Positions 15,001 to 25,880 of a stretch of 64,000 bases of DNA are shown piece by piece (the first letter of the stretch is position 1; every line of letters starts with the position of its first letter). Below the pieces are notes generated by a model, which saw only the letters and a program-made list of their open reading frames with translations, did no database searches and was not told the origin of the DNA. Both the position numbers and the translations under genes were made by a program. The DNA lies in NCBI GenBank assembly GCA_021030915.1, contig JAGEMR010000107.1, forward strand, positions 38,196 through 102,195. The letters run 5' to 3'. Source of the DNA: Astrothelium macrocarpum. Lineage: Eukaryota > Ascomycota > Dothideomycetes > Trypetheliales > Trypetheliaceae.

Positions 15001-17483
15001 CCTCTCTTCTCACGTCGACGTCGAGAGCCTCGACGCTTCGGGGACGGTGAAGAGCGACCGAAGAAACCCGAAAACATAGAAGGGCTTCTCTCACGTTCAT
15101 GATGCTGAAAATGTCGACCTGGGCTGCTGGTTCGTTTCTCGATTCGAATCTCTTCACGAGATGATCTAGAATGTGGGCGGTGCGAAGAGCCGAGGGCAGC
15201 CGCCGCACCTAAACCTACCCCCAACACGGCTGCTTGACGCTCACGCGAATGCGAACGCGAACGAGGGTGAGTGTGTGAATGGTGTCGCACAAACTGTTTC
15301 TCGACGTGACCATGGCTGTGGCCAGGACGATGTACCACGAATTCCTTTTCGTGATGGGAATGCTCAGAACCGACAATACCGTGCTCACTCCGTCCTGGAG
15401 CACTTCCATGGCCGACAGATCTCCCATGACTATGACTCTGACTATTTCCGCGATGAAGCGAAGTGGAAGATTCATTGAATCGACCAGTCCGGACAGAATA
15501 CGTGTCGTCAAAATCCTGACCTGAGCCAAAAAAGCTTTTACCAAGCTTACCAAGGCCATAGGCACCAAGACCAGCAGCAATCCAATTGCCACTCTTGTCC
15601 CGTCTTCGCCTCCCTTCATCTGATGAATAGTCATATCTTTCATATCGCGAAGTCTTGTCCACACGACCTGTACGCGAAAGGTTCTCTGTAGATCGTCGCG
15701 CAAGGTTTTCACGTGAACCTCGAAGAGAATCGCGTGAGCGTCGTCTCCCGTAGTGATGCTCTCGCGGCGCATCTCTGGGATTAGACCTTGGATCGAAGCA
15801 ATAACGGCATACGCCAATGTATTCTGTATATTCCTCCATCTTCTGCACGTCTTCGTAATCTTGCCACCAATCGACAAGTTTGCTAACTGGACCTTGATGC
15901 AGATGTTTCATTCCCAGCCCAGATTGGCCATGTGGAAGAGGGGATGGCCCGTACACTCTAGACGATTTCCTTTGCGCAGATGTTCCAAACGATGCAGAAT
16001 TGTGTTGACTGTGAGGCGTCTCATGATGTGGTTCTTCGTGGTGATGTTTATGATACTCGTATGCAGCAACCCCCGCCAAGCCTGCTGCTGCTGCATACAT
16101 GGGAACGTTAGAATGTTGGGTAGAGGACTTACCTGGTTTTATGCTCGGCTTGGCGGACGATGAAGCTGCATAGGTTGAGCCGAGGGTCGGGATTGCGGGT
16201 GCGGAGGTAGAATGATCATATTGAGAATGCTGTCCACCCGCAGCAAAGGTGGCTGAAGTTTGGTAGGGCATCTGGGATCCAACAGCAAAATTGGAACTTG
16301 TGGCATGAGTCCCATTTGCCTGATTATTGCTATGGGTTGTGTTGCTGCTCATAGAGTATCCAAGTGCAGCGCCTGCGGCTCCTGCGGCTGCAGCACCTGC
16401 AACTTGAGCCGAGTCAGATGGTTTGCTGTATTTGCTTGGCCGATTGGAACTGCTATTCATTGTCGATGGCTGGCTTGATTGCAACGGCTTCGAGGGTTCG
16501 CCATCACCTAAGCCTCCGGACATGTAGTAATCATCTGCTGCGCCGTGACCGGTCTCTTGCGGAGGGTTGGGATTAGCAGAGGCGGTTTGTAGATGAGGTT
16601 GCCCAGATACAAGAGGAGCAGAGGGCCGAACGCCAGGCTGGGTAGCGACAGACTGCCCCTGATCCCCATAATACTCTGCTGCTAATCCGAATCCACCAGC
16701 AGGACTGAGAGCAGGCTTATATGGTAGTGTATACTGAGATGGATCTTGTCCCGGGAATTGGTTGGGAACATGAGGATCTATTCTTGGAGGTTGGGAGCTG
16801 GGATCCCGGCTTGTGCTTTTTGTAGATGAAGTGTCCCTGTATTGCACGTATTCTTTTTGTCCTTGGCTGTTTGTGCGGACAATGATCTTGCTTTTCTTGG
16901 TAGAGTTACCATCAATTTCTGAGATACTCTCGCCTCGGCTTCGCTCGACAGAGCGACCATCATCTATTCCACGGCTAGATTTGCTACCACTTGATGACAT
17001 TTTGCTTATTTTTCTCTCATCTCTATCTCTACTTCTCGACCGAACTCGTCTTTCGCGACTCAAAGACCGTTTTCTATGCTTGCTTCGACGTGATGTGTCG
17101 CTAACAACATCATCTTCATCCACCCAGCCATCCTCTTCTTCCTGCCTCGAATTTGTAGATGTAGTGAGTGGAAAGGTGCTTGACCGGTGAATCTCGCGGT
17201 CCGGGATGCGCTCGTTCTGTCGAGTATTTATGGCAGTGACAAACGAGCTTGAAGAGGATCGTGGGGGAGAGACTGGTGGGCCTCGGTCTCGCTTCGACGA
17301 AGAATATTGCGATGAAGACGTGCGATCGCGATCGCGATCACTGTGTCTTCGATCCGGCTTCCTGCTCGAGCTTGACGACACGCCAGACTCGGATCGTGGC
17401 TTTGATTCCGAAGGTTTGCGACGCGCGCTTGATGAAGTAGATGATATTTCCGAGCCTTTGCCCGTGAATGCTTTCCACACCAT
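1..17483 (-). CDS. LAH: Leashin-like giant Woronin-body tether (involucrin-repeat protein), 5'-complete, runs off the left edge
   Basis: Exon 1 is 17483-10445 and exon 2 is 10280 to beyond position 1. The intron 10444-10281 (donor GTAAGC, acceptor TCTAG) is phase 1 and joins ...NYDDRG to QARTAS.... I sampled the exon 2 frame (plus-strand triplets at 3k+1) at many points and saw no stop, giving at least 5,773 codons in the window. Exon 1 is Ser/Arg-rich. It holds a conserved-looking block at residues about 535-600 (DYEDVQKMEEYTEY, then CRYCFDP), an ER-rich coiled coil with hexapeptide repeats, and several Ala/Gly-rich hydrophobic segments. Exon 2 is an acidic E/P/S/T-rich chain with about twenty basic KKGKKGKK-type hubs, most following a Trp (for example DEW). 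Size and layout match Leashin/'involucrin repeat' proteins, which tether Woronin bodies to the septal pore or cortex. The C-terminal pore-binding part lies outside the window. The name rests on architecture and size, not on a search. Confidence 0.75.
5010..5610 (-). repeat. Three near-identical ~265-bp tandem units in the Leashin-like basic-hub region
   Basis: Basic hubs start at plus positions 5017, 5282 and 5543, so the units are 265 and 261 bp apart. Each encodes a Trp (EDW, DDW or GDW), about five residues, KKSKKGKKGKR (or KKSKKGRKGKR), then Ala/Ser-rich STPQSEP or STQQSEL and an acidic EE linker. Less similar hubs recur across 165-8765 (near 1290, 1750, 1960, 3560, 3750, 4490, 4765, 5910, 6170, 6450, 7190, 7460, 7740 and 8160), often 260-290 bp apart. 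The similarity of these three suggests recent duplication or homogenisation. Confidence 0.8.
9857..10126 (-). repeat. Three tandem 90-bp (30-residue) repeats at the start of Leashin-like exon 2
   Basis: The core motif TCGTATGG(C/T)GAGTCTGGT (one copy varies to TCGTACGGCGAATCTGGT) recurs at 9857, 9947 and 10037, exactly 90 bp apart. Each copy encodes a unit of the form LSMD.LP.LP.SRPDSPYEE..QRSL. Proline-rich SRPDSPYEE modules of this kind could be binding or phosphorylation sites, which is inference. Confidence 0.9.
10281..10444 (-). other. Intron joining the two halves of the Leashin-like gene
   Basis: On the minus strand the donor is GAG|GTAAGC and the acceptor TCTAG|GAC. A GTGACAT branch-like site lies about 40 nt before the acceptor. 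Splicing keeps frame (phase 1). If the intron is retained, translation ends after nine more codons at 10416, giving a 2,355-residue N-terminal protein. Confidence 0.8.
13318..13461 (-). repeat. 18-bp tandem repeats encoding (R/Q)ELERQ hexapeptides
   Basis: About seven degenerate copies of an 18-bp unit (plus strand CGTTCAAGCTCACGCTGG) encode QRELER/QRDLER/QHELER hexamers. They sit inside a longer Glu/Arg-rich coiled-coil-like stretch of the Leashin-like protein (13260-13770). The six-residue period and high charge suggest a single long charged helix. Confidence 0.8.
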
Positions 17484-18130
17484 TGCGGTCGCGTCGACGT
17501 CTGGTCACTTTGTTTGACAGACTGGAGAGGGTGATGATCTCAATTTACCGAATCAGTTCGGGTCAAATGGATGTGTTGGTATTAAGCATGACTACTAATG
17601 ATGGGTATCTGATGGAAAACCGTCACGTCGTCAAAATCGTCAAAAGGGCCGTGAGGCAAGTAATGTACAGTGGGACAGAAAATATGCCAGTGAAGAGAGT
17701 GTTACCCAATGACGGCGGACATGGAGTGGCGAGTGGAGAGCTGTCGCTGTGAGATGCCAATGTGCTCCCATTCGGCAAGCGTCTCTTCACCAGCCACACA
17801 ATTTTTCGCCCCAAAAAATTCTCGAAATTAAATCCGCACGCGATTGGTGTGATGCAAAGCTCAGCTGGCGAATTAAACGAGACCTTCGCTACCATCGACG
17901 CGATCGAGCCATGTTTGACGTGGCATCAACGATGATGCCGAAGATTGATTTGTGTCGCCATCACTCTATAGCGAATTATATACAATGTCTCACTGCCATC
18001 TCCTTTGCGCCAAAAGTCAGTACTAATACATTCAAATTTCTCGCCTCTCCCCATCATGATCGCTCTGTAGAACAGACAACATTTGATAAAACACCGTGCG
18101 CCTCGCTCAAAAATGATGTTATCCGCCCTA
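17484..18130. other. Intergenic: upstream of the Leashin-like gene and downstream of the RNA15-like gene
   Basis: There is no convincing ORF. The region should hold the promoter and 5' UTR of the giant minus-strand gene and the 3' UTR of the minus-strand RNA15-like gene. I see no distinctive motif. Confidence 0.6.
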
Positions 18131-19053
18131 CTATCTCATTTGTCCTGCCATGATCTGATTCCTTAGTGCCAATATCTGGTCTCTCTCTGCCGGTGCCATT
18201 GCATTGATTTGATCCATGGGCAAGTTCATGACCATCTGTATGAGCTGCGCCTGATCTGTTTGAGGGGTTTGTGATGGAGGTGGTTGGTAGGGTTGCTGTT
18301 GCACAGGAGGTGTTGGAACGCTCATAGGCTGCTGCACAGCATATGGAGGATACTGCTGCTGACGATATGGGTTGAGCTGAGGCTGAGTTGAGGGCGCTGG
18401 CGCTGGTGGCAGACCTCCGCCTTGGAGAATGGATGTCAATGCTTGAGGATCTACGAGCTCAAGGAGAAGAAGTGCTTGGAAAATGGCATAAGAAAGCTGT
18501 GGCGCTTGCTTCAGAAGCTCCGTCGCTTTGGCAGGATCGGTGGTCACGAGATTCTTGATTTGGGATATGATGTCGAGAAGTTGAGGTGGTGGCATTGCAC
18601 TCAAAGTTTTGGATATCTCATCTGTACATGTCAAATTTGGAGGAAGCTCTGTTCCCGGCGGTAATGGAGGGAGTCCACCGCCTGTCCCGTCCTGCCCGTT
18701 GAGAATATTTTCGTTGTAACCAGCAGGAGGAGCGTCGCTGTCATTCTCGTTGGAGTAGTCCACTCTGATCGTACGGCCCATAAATTCATAATTGTTCAGA
18801 TTCCGTACTGCTGATGCCGCTGCATCTGTGTCTTGGAAAGTAGCAAACCCGAAACCTTTTGGCTGCCCGCTTTCACGATCTAGGATAAGTCTGAATTGTG
18901 GTCTTTGCCCGACTTGGCTCAACATGTCAGTGATTTGTTCTTCAGTCGCAGCTAAATTTTTGATCAGTCAATGATTGTAGATAGTGTTACGTCGCACTTA
19001 CCGTAGGCTATGTTGCCTACGAAGAGTGTTCGCGATGCTTTATCGGGCGCCAT
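18131..19053 (-). CDS. RNA15: Cleavage stimulation factor CstF64/Rna15-type mRNA 3'-end processing protein
   Basis: Exons are 19053-19002 and 18951-18131, with a 50-nt intron (GTAAGT...TTTAG, phase 1), giving 290 residues. The N-terminal RRM has RNP2 LFVGNI at residues 10-15 and RNP1 KGFGFATF at about 49-56, followed by the typical FMGRTIRVDYSN end. Next comes a hinge region (LSAMPPPQLLDIISQIKNLV, then DPAKATELLKQAPQLSYAIFQAL) that in the family binds CstF77/Rna14. A Pro/Gln-rich linker follows, then a C-terminal helical domain (LIQMVMNLPMDQINAM...RDQILALRNQI). Length is close to yeast Rna15. It acts in the nucleus, binding GU/A-rich RNA downstream of poly(A) sites within CF IA. The start ATG at 19053 comes from the first exon, which is needed to complete RNP2. 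Confidence 0.93.
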
Positions 19054-19570
19054 GCCGGATGTGTGACTCTAAGAGACGTTGTAGACTTGAAAATTGTTTG
19101 TGTTGAAAAACATAAGAGAGCGAGATTGATGCGTGCACTTTCGTAAGAAGGCCCGTGCGTCATAACCCATGGTCGAGAGAGGTGCTACTTATAAGATAAG
19201 TGCCTGATGATAAAGTATTTATCGCTCACTACCTTACTTTTCTCTACATCCTACGTAATACTCACAAGAAGACTGTAATAGAAGCGATTGGTGGAAGCTG
19301 ATTCATTATTAATAGACACGGTGACGTCTCAAGAATTCGCTAGATTTCCGCATAGAGTAGAGACGCATTAAAAAGAAACACGCCTGTTTCAAACCTTGCG
19401 TTTTCACGTCATGGCAAGCGTTTCTACATCTCAACAGCATTGGCAATAATTACCTTCTTGCCCACCTAGCCTTCTTCAATTGAGAGCAAGATTCCATAAA
19501 CAGGATTGTCCATCCATCGCTCGCCTCTTGCTCCATGTCAGTCATTGTTTGCAGCTTCCTAGACTCCAAG

Positions 19571-20315
19571 ATGAATTCTATCAATAAATTGTTACATATG
19601 CTCAGTATCATCACCTTTTTGATCGATCGCGTATATGCACAGCTCGGCATCGGTGGTACTCAATCCGAAATTTGTTCGTCTTCTTGCAATATAGCCTCTG
19701 AATGCAATGCTCAATGCCTCAATCAGCCGACCGGCAACCCATACATCTCTTGTCTTTGTCAAGAGTCTTGCGTGGACTTTCTGGGCGTCTGCAGTTCTTG
19801 CTGTAATGGGACGGCTTCGAGTTATTCCGCTTTTCAAGACCCATTTTGCGACTCAGAAGTAGATAAAGACTTACAGACATGCAATTTCGTAAGTCCCCCA
19901 TTCCAAATCAGCAGCCAGTGTAATGAATAATCCTACTGATGCTTGAAAGTACGGAAACGTATCTCCGAATGCCAAAGCCTCGCTTTTCAACTCTGTGAGC
20001 TTCGCTTCCACCTCCAGCCTCCCTAGCGATGAAGCAGGTTGGCTCAGTCAACTTCCATCGCCATCTCTAGTCAGTCTCAGCGTCACAAATGCTCAAGTTG
20101 TCGAGTCGACTACCGTTTCTGCACCGTACACGACGTGGGGAGGGCCTCCCAAGTTCAGCGGCTTATCATCTCACACCGGAACACCGACAGGCACATCTGC
20201 AGCGTCGTCTACGTCATCTTCAATGGCCACATCAACGTCCTCCACGACCCATCTATGCACAATGGCCTTACAGGGCCTGCTTATCTTGTTTATCAGTGTC
20301 ATACTAATAACGTGA
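19571..20315 (+). CDS. Secreted Cys-rich, Ser/Thr-rich, probably GPI-anchored wall protein
   Basis: Exons are 19571-19888 and 19950-20315, with a 61-nt intron (GTAAGT...GAAAG, phase 0), giving 227 residues. An in-frame ATG at 19535 exists, but starting at 19571 puts a good signal peptide at the N-terminus (MNSINKLLHMLSIITFLID, cleavage expected after VYA). The mature N-terminal half has 12 cysteines, some in pairs (CLC, CSSCC), and an NGT sequon. The second exon encodes a Ser/Thr-rich stalk and a hydrophobic tail (LQGLLILFISVILIT) typical of GPI-anchor signals. The Cys pattern is not a clear CFEM domain (eight Cys), so I leave the family open. Expected location is the plasma membrane or cell wall. 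Confidence 0.75.
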
Positions 20316-21408
20316 GATGAAGAGCTGCAGAAAATGCTAAAGCTCATATATGAGCATATCTTAGCCCGAGAAAACGCCATGACCAAAGACATATCATTTG
20401 TGTAAAATCCGTGGGGGTCGCCCCAAGATCAAATCTGGTCTGGAGTCATTGCTGGAAAGCCCCATCACACTAAAGCGCTGGTAGGGGCAAAGCGAGGATT
20501 GTAAGTTAATCTTACGTTTGCGGCTAATGTTTTTCAGTGTTTATCATTTACTAATCCAAAAACAAGATGTCACAAACTTACGAGTCACCAGCACCGTCTC
20601 CGTTGTTTGCCTGCTGATGTTTGAGCGGATACCTGATGTGTCATGCTTTCAAACTCATCTACTTGCTCTTGCTTAAGAAATGTCTCATTTGACTGGATCT
20701 GATATGCTCGACTCAGCACAATGGCATAAAATCACATGCGTTGAAAGTTAGAATCAAAGTCCAACCAATCGGTTTGTCATCTCGCTTCAGGCACTTCATT
20801 GCTTAGAGTGCTCTTTACGCCAAGGTCGAACATGAGATATGCCAGGCAGGATGCTCACTGGTCTCTACTCAAATCACGAACGAAAATGAGAGACAGAACC
20901 GGAGCCCGAACGCGATGACTCCCCGGTGAGAAGACGGGAACAGCTGCTTGAACCGGAGTCACTATGTATTGAAAAGGATGTCGGTCCTTGGTCATTGTTG
21001 ACCGGTGAGACAAAGTTGAGACATGCAAACTTTTATCTCACAAGCAAGAACCGCGGCGTTTCTATAGACTTCTATGCAGCCAAACACATGAGCGCCTTTG
21101 ATTCTATGGCACTGTCTCCGAGTACACATGCGGATTGATCATCAACGTTAGATGCAAGGCGTCCACGGACGAAGCCGGTGAGCAGCGTGAGCGTTCGCCA
21201 TGTGCCGTGCCGGCACCATGGGGTGACGCTCGCGTATTCGGAAGCTTCCGTGTCAGTTGCGTCACTGGCTCGGTGTATAGGTAGCGCGAAGATCGGATAT
21301 CGGAACGGAAGGTTCGAAATTTTAGCAAAGCCAATGTAATAGGTATATCTTCTATATGATGTTCTAGTTGGGTATGTATCTCAACAATTCATGGCAAAAT
21401 CCCGGCCG
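20316..21408. other. Intergenic region without a recognisable gene
   Basis: ORFs here are short and without recognisable family features (for example 20926-21138 on the plus strand). I see no RNA gene or repeat. Confidence 0.5.
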
Positions 21409-21540
21409 TCAAAAGATCCCGCTTTGCCCTAGTAGGGGTTCCCCCATAAAAAATGCCAATAATCCAATTGCAGTGAATGTAAACGCTAGCTCAACAATGG
21501 CTGCACACAAGAAGAAGATCCGGGTTGAATTAAACTCCAT
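21409..21540 (-). CDS. Candidate 43-residue single-pass membrane microprotein
   Basis: An ATG at 21540 opens a 43-codon frame ending at TGA 21409, with an in-frame stop just upstream. After a short polar start (MEFNST) it encodes an almost unbroken hydrophobic helix (RIFFLCAAIVELAFTFTAIG, continuing LLAFFMGEP) long enough to cross a membrane, and a short polar tail. No intron is needed. It lies about 105 nt downstream of the 83-residue gene on the same strand, so it could be a 3' cistron or UTR ORF. No family is recognised; chance occurrence cannot be excluded. Confidence 0.3.
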   Translation of the reverse strand: MEFNSTRIFFLCAAIVELAFTFTAIGLLAFFMGEPLLGQSGIF

Positions 21541-21645
21541 TGTCCCTCGCTAGGCCCTTCAAACTCCCAAGTAACTTTTCCAGCAAGCCCAAATTGCCCA
21601 TGCACAGATAGTTCCATTTGTGGTTCTCCACTGAGTAAAGTTCGG

Positions 21646-21897
21646 TTACGCTTTAACCGGGTTCCGCCTTGACATTCGCTCCTCCATCCGCCAGTCTACA
21701 GGGCTGGGTGGTGGAGCAGGAGCCTCGGGAACAACACGATCTGTCCTGATCTTGAGGAAGCTGGGTGATATCCTAGCAGGTGAGGATGTTTCGAAGGCCA
21801 CACTGACGTCGTGCGAGAGTGACTCGAGAGAGGAGGCAGAGGCGTTGCGTTGCATTTGTGTTGCGTTTATTTGAGAAGGGGTAGGTGTTGCATCCAT
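21646..21897 (-). CDS. Small uncharacterised Ser/Pro-rich protein (83 residues) with a 5' UTR intron
   Basis: The ATG at 21897 follows a CT-rich leader ending TCTACAAATA. The product is polar and probably disordered: an N-terminal Q/N-rich stretch, a Ser-rich middle, then PEAPAPPPSPVDWRMEERMS. No signal peptide or membrane helix is seen. Support comes from a well-formed intron upstream on the same strand (22101-22053: donor GTGAGT, branch GCTAACA, acceptor TGTAG), which would lie in the 5' UTR. Function unknown. Confidence 0.5.
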   Translation of the reverse strand: MDATPTPSQINATQMQRNASASSLESLSHDVSVAFETSSPARISPSFLKIRTDRVVPEAPAPPPSPVDWRMEERMSRRNPVKA

Positions 21898-22052
21898 TAT
21901 TTGTAGAGTGGAGATGAGGGGGATTGAAGATGGAAGTGTTTAGACACTTGTGAAATGTAGCTTCAAAGGAAGCAGTGATTGGGATTTGCTCTGGGCACCG
22001 GTCTCTAAAGACGTATGGGAGACGGAGAAGCGATACAGAAAGGTTGAGATGA

Positions 22053-22101
22053 CTACAGCATTGTTAGCACAGACGTTCACAGAGCGAACATTACGACTCA
22101 C
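22053..22101 (-). other. Probable 5' UTR intron of the 83-residue gene
   Basis: A 49-nt minus-strand segment starts GTGAGT, contains GCTAACA near its 3' end and finishes GCTGTAG. All three signals are canonical for the short introns in this window. No coding frame spans it, so it is placed in the untranslated leader. Confidence 0.5.
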
Positions 22102-25100
22102 ATTTTACAATGTAAGTTGAAAAGGGTGAACAGATGTTCACTATCACTCAAAGTATTCAAGCTTTAAAAAAGTTCAAAGTTCTGTCTGGAAAAATTTATG
22201 AGGGAAAAAAAGGTTTGAAATCCGGGGGCGAACCCATGCCTTATAACACCTCTCACTCTCGCAAAACGTCTCACAAGGCCCCAATGCTCCCCCCAAAACC
22301 CCCACGCAAACCTAACCACGATCCCTCCCTTCCCGCCTTGGAACACACAAAAACGACCAAGACACACAGACAAATCCTGAATCTGACTCGTGGCACAGCG
22401 TGCGGCGCGACTGGCCCCGCCGGCCGGGGGTTCTCATGCGTACGCGTCCGTCTTTCCGTCCGCACGTAGGTAATTTCTGGAGCTAGGTGGCAGATGTACC
22501 GAACGCTGCACGTCGCCAACGGCATCTAACACGTACGTCTGGGGAAAAGAGGGCAACAAAAAAAAGAAAAGAATAGGGGCCAGGGGGTGGCAGGTAGGGA
22601 TGGTCAGGGTGTTGGCATTATTGCGCACGACCGTGTCAGACACGCGAAAAAAGCGAGAGAGGCAGAGGGCAAACCCCCGAACCCCCCCTGTCTGCTTTCT
22701 TGATTCGTTGGTCGGTCGTCAGTTGGATTGTTAGTGTACCTACCGTACAGCGCTGTACATATTGTCATTTGGAAAAAGGGAGCTGGGAATGTCGGGGTAA
22801 TCAGCCGGTGATCGACACGCAAGAAACGAGGCCGACTAGTATTTGCGTGTACGTTCCGTACATGTGTGTCTTGGATGCCACGATGCTCGGCTTGGATGGG
22901 GGTGGTGGCACAGCTCCGGCCCTGTTCCCTGCTTTTGTGCGACCGAAGGTTTAGGGATTTCCGGAAGGCAATTCCGTAGAAGGTAGGGCAAAGTTACTCC
23001 GAGAAACTCACTCCGAATGTAGAGACACACAATCTAGCATCGGATTGAGTCGATCTTGTTTGAAGCTCGGTGTGGACATATGCAGTGACGGGATCTGGTT
23101 GGTCCGTTCCCATCCATTTTGTATGATAAACCTAGTTGGGATTTTTTGGCGGACCGGCATTGACCAGGCCTTTATAAAATTTGTTTGGAGCTGCGTGTCA
23201 GATGGGCGGTCACAATAATATTCTCAGCAAATGGGACAGGGTAAGAATTACGAACCGGTCAGTTGTAGACGAGAGGAAGCACTAATCACATACAGGTACG
23301 TATGGAAAAGTCATTGTTGTTGTACACATTAATCGCTGACGAAATGCCAGATGGTATTGCAGATGATGAGGCTCGCTTAGACAGATCGCATGAATCATGT
23401 AGAACCTCGGCCGAAGCGGCATGGAACAACGCCAGCCTTCCATCTCTCCTTACGGAAGTTGGCAGCCAAAAGCTGGCCGGAACGGATTGGACTGAACCTC
23501 GACGCGGCTTGGCATCAATTAGAGCCGAAAATTGCAACTCGGCGTCCCATCGTCTCCGCATCAGTCTCTTGTCTCGGATAGAAGCCTTCGACAAGGCTGA
23601 TGTCAGTCTGATTGATGGGATTGGAACACAACGTTGCTACCGCCTACGTGCAGCTCTGATACCTGGGGTGCCTGCATTGCCCCCTCCACAGCGTTGGTGC
23701 CTCAGCACGCTTGCAGATGGCGTATAAGCACGTTGGATACTTTGGCCTTGTACTATCAGCTTGACCTGGAGACACTATGTCCCCGCTACATTTTGTGAGG
23801 AGTTCGGAAGTACCCCAACACACGCTGCTTATTTCCTTTCGCGCCCCCATTTCCCCCCCACACCAAGCAGGGCTTCCACGTTGCGATGAAAGGACGGATC
23901 GAGATCCTTGAGCCGGGACTGCACCCGAAATTGCGGACGGCTCCGGTGCCGTGGTTTCTTTGCCGGGACTTGGGCATGGGGGCTAATACAAAAAGAACAT
24001 GAGCATTGCGACATCTTTTCTCGATCCGAAATTAACTTTAATGCCCGTCGATCGTATCTACCGCCTTTGTGCTGCCAAAGCTGCACAGGCGGGGAGAGCC
24101 TAATGAAGTCAGGGGCCTGAAGTCGGTGAGTTGAAGCTAAAGTCTTGCTCCTTTGATGAGCTTGAGATTCGCCTTTTATACGAGCTCATCACTAGGGACA
24201 TCTGATGTCAGCCCTACAAGTGCATTTTCCCGTTTTGCGCGTTCCATTTCAGCAAGCTGCATCACTCGAATAGCCCAACACGTCCTGATTTCAAACAGCA
24301 TGATTCACTGTTCGACGCTCATGTCATCATTTTTGATGCCATGTTCTGGGCTACCAATCTCGTGCCGATCGACCTTTGGCGTTCTGAAACGGGCTGATGT
24401 ACGCTGCAAGGAACGGGGCGCATAAAATTAGATCAACCTTCTTTTTTGTTTGTTCTTTTTGAAACTTTGATGAAGATCTCGACTCCTGGTGGGCTTTTTC
24501 TTTTTCTCATTTTTTAAGACGTGGCAAAGATCTGGGCATGAATTTCAAGTTCTGTATCAGATGCGATCAAACCTTATGCAGGAACATGGATTTGGGAATT
24601 TGTAGAAAACAAGCAAGTGGGGATAGAGTTTTGGGGTTCCCTTTCAATATTCTTTTTATCCCTCTAATATTCCGAACCCCTGTATGATCCTCAAGATTGG
24701 ATACTGTGTCAGGCCTAGTTGAAGGTGCAACTATACAACGTTACTTTGACTTTGGCCATACGCTAGCATGGCGGTTAACGAAACATCATCGTGTGCGAGC
24801 GCGAGCGAGGTTTTAGCAGTCTTCCAGATCAATGCCGGGTTACAAGATGGATTTCTCTAATCCGCATGCGTTTATTGCCTCCGCCGAAGCCGCCTGAAAT
24901 AAGCAGCACCATCTATTAATTCGAGCCGTGTTATCATTGCTTTTTAAACCAGCTTTAAAAACAGTTCATTTTGGAAAGAGACCGGGAGTCGTTAGATTGG
25001 ACTACCAAACACGACTGCTTAAATGCGTCGGATGAGAGATCTCGGAAATTCGGGATTTAATTCTCTGGTTTCGGAGGTCTCTTATTCGGAGTTGACTAGA

Positions 25101-25880
25101 ATTCGTGCATAGCGAGTCAATACAGACATACTGAGTCCGAGCCTTAGTGAGAGTAATGGGTATAGTCTCTTAGAACACTGTTGTCATCTCTTCCCACGGC
25201 ACGTTGTCTAGTCTTTGACATAGATTCTGATCCGTTGGTTTAGTGGGCCCACTGTATGGCCGACAATGACTTTGCGTAGCAAATCGGTAATGTCGCATGT
25301 CATTGACACAACTCATTCTTGTAATAGGCTTCGTCGCATTCCGAATTTATTGGATATGCAGCGATCAAACAGGTGTTGTTCAATTTACTCAGCTGTGGGG
25401 CGAGTAATGGCCTACGCAATTTACAATCCAACCTTATGTTCCACTAATCAATTTATCGGAGAGGCGATCCTGAGCTACTTTCCAGTGACGCAGGAAATTC
25501 CTAAGGTCTAGGCTTTTCCATCGTCAACCTCATTGATCTCTGTTCGCAGCCGTCTGCTCTGGAAGCTTTTGGGAAACCCCGACTTTAAAGCCGAACGAGA
25601 AGCGTTGACTGGGGCCATCCCCTGCGCTTAGCGGCCCATCTACAGATTACCCACTTTCTTAGTACATACGCGCACATTAACAATGTTTGTAGTCCCTTTG
25701 ACTTTATTCCACGACTTTAAGGGCATCACGCTATCCTACCATGTTCTCGTTTTACCATAACAAACAATCATTTGCGTGAACCGACAACGTCATTAGACGG
25801 CGGGGGCCACCAGAGGACTCTTAGTCATTGTCGCTACTTTGTCGAATTTTGTGAGGATAGATTGCGCCATCCTCGTGGGA
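22102..25880. other. 3.8-kb gene-poor region
   Basis: No supportable gene was found on either strand. ORFs such as 23302-23727 and 24153-24425 (plus) lack family features, splice support or domain motifs. The region includes one of the C-rich to G-rich skew switches (22230-22690). Leftmost parts may be promoter of the small gene at 21.9 kb. A distant non-coding RNA cannot be excluded. Confidence 0.5.

Noticed and set aside
23302..23727. 141-codon plus-strand ORF
   Set aside because: No motif, no signal peptide, no splice partners and no recognisable family; it lies in gene-poor DNA.
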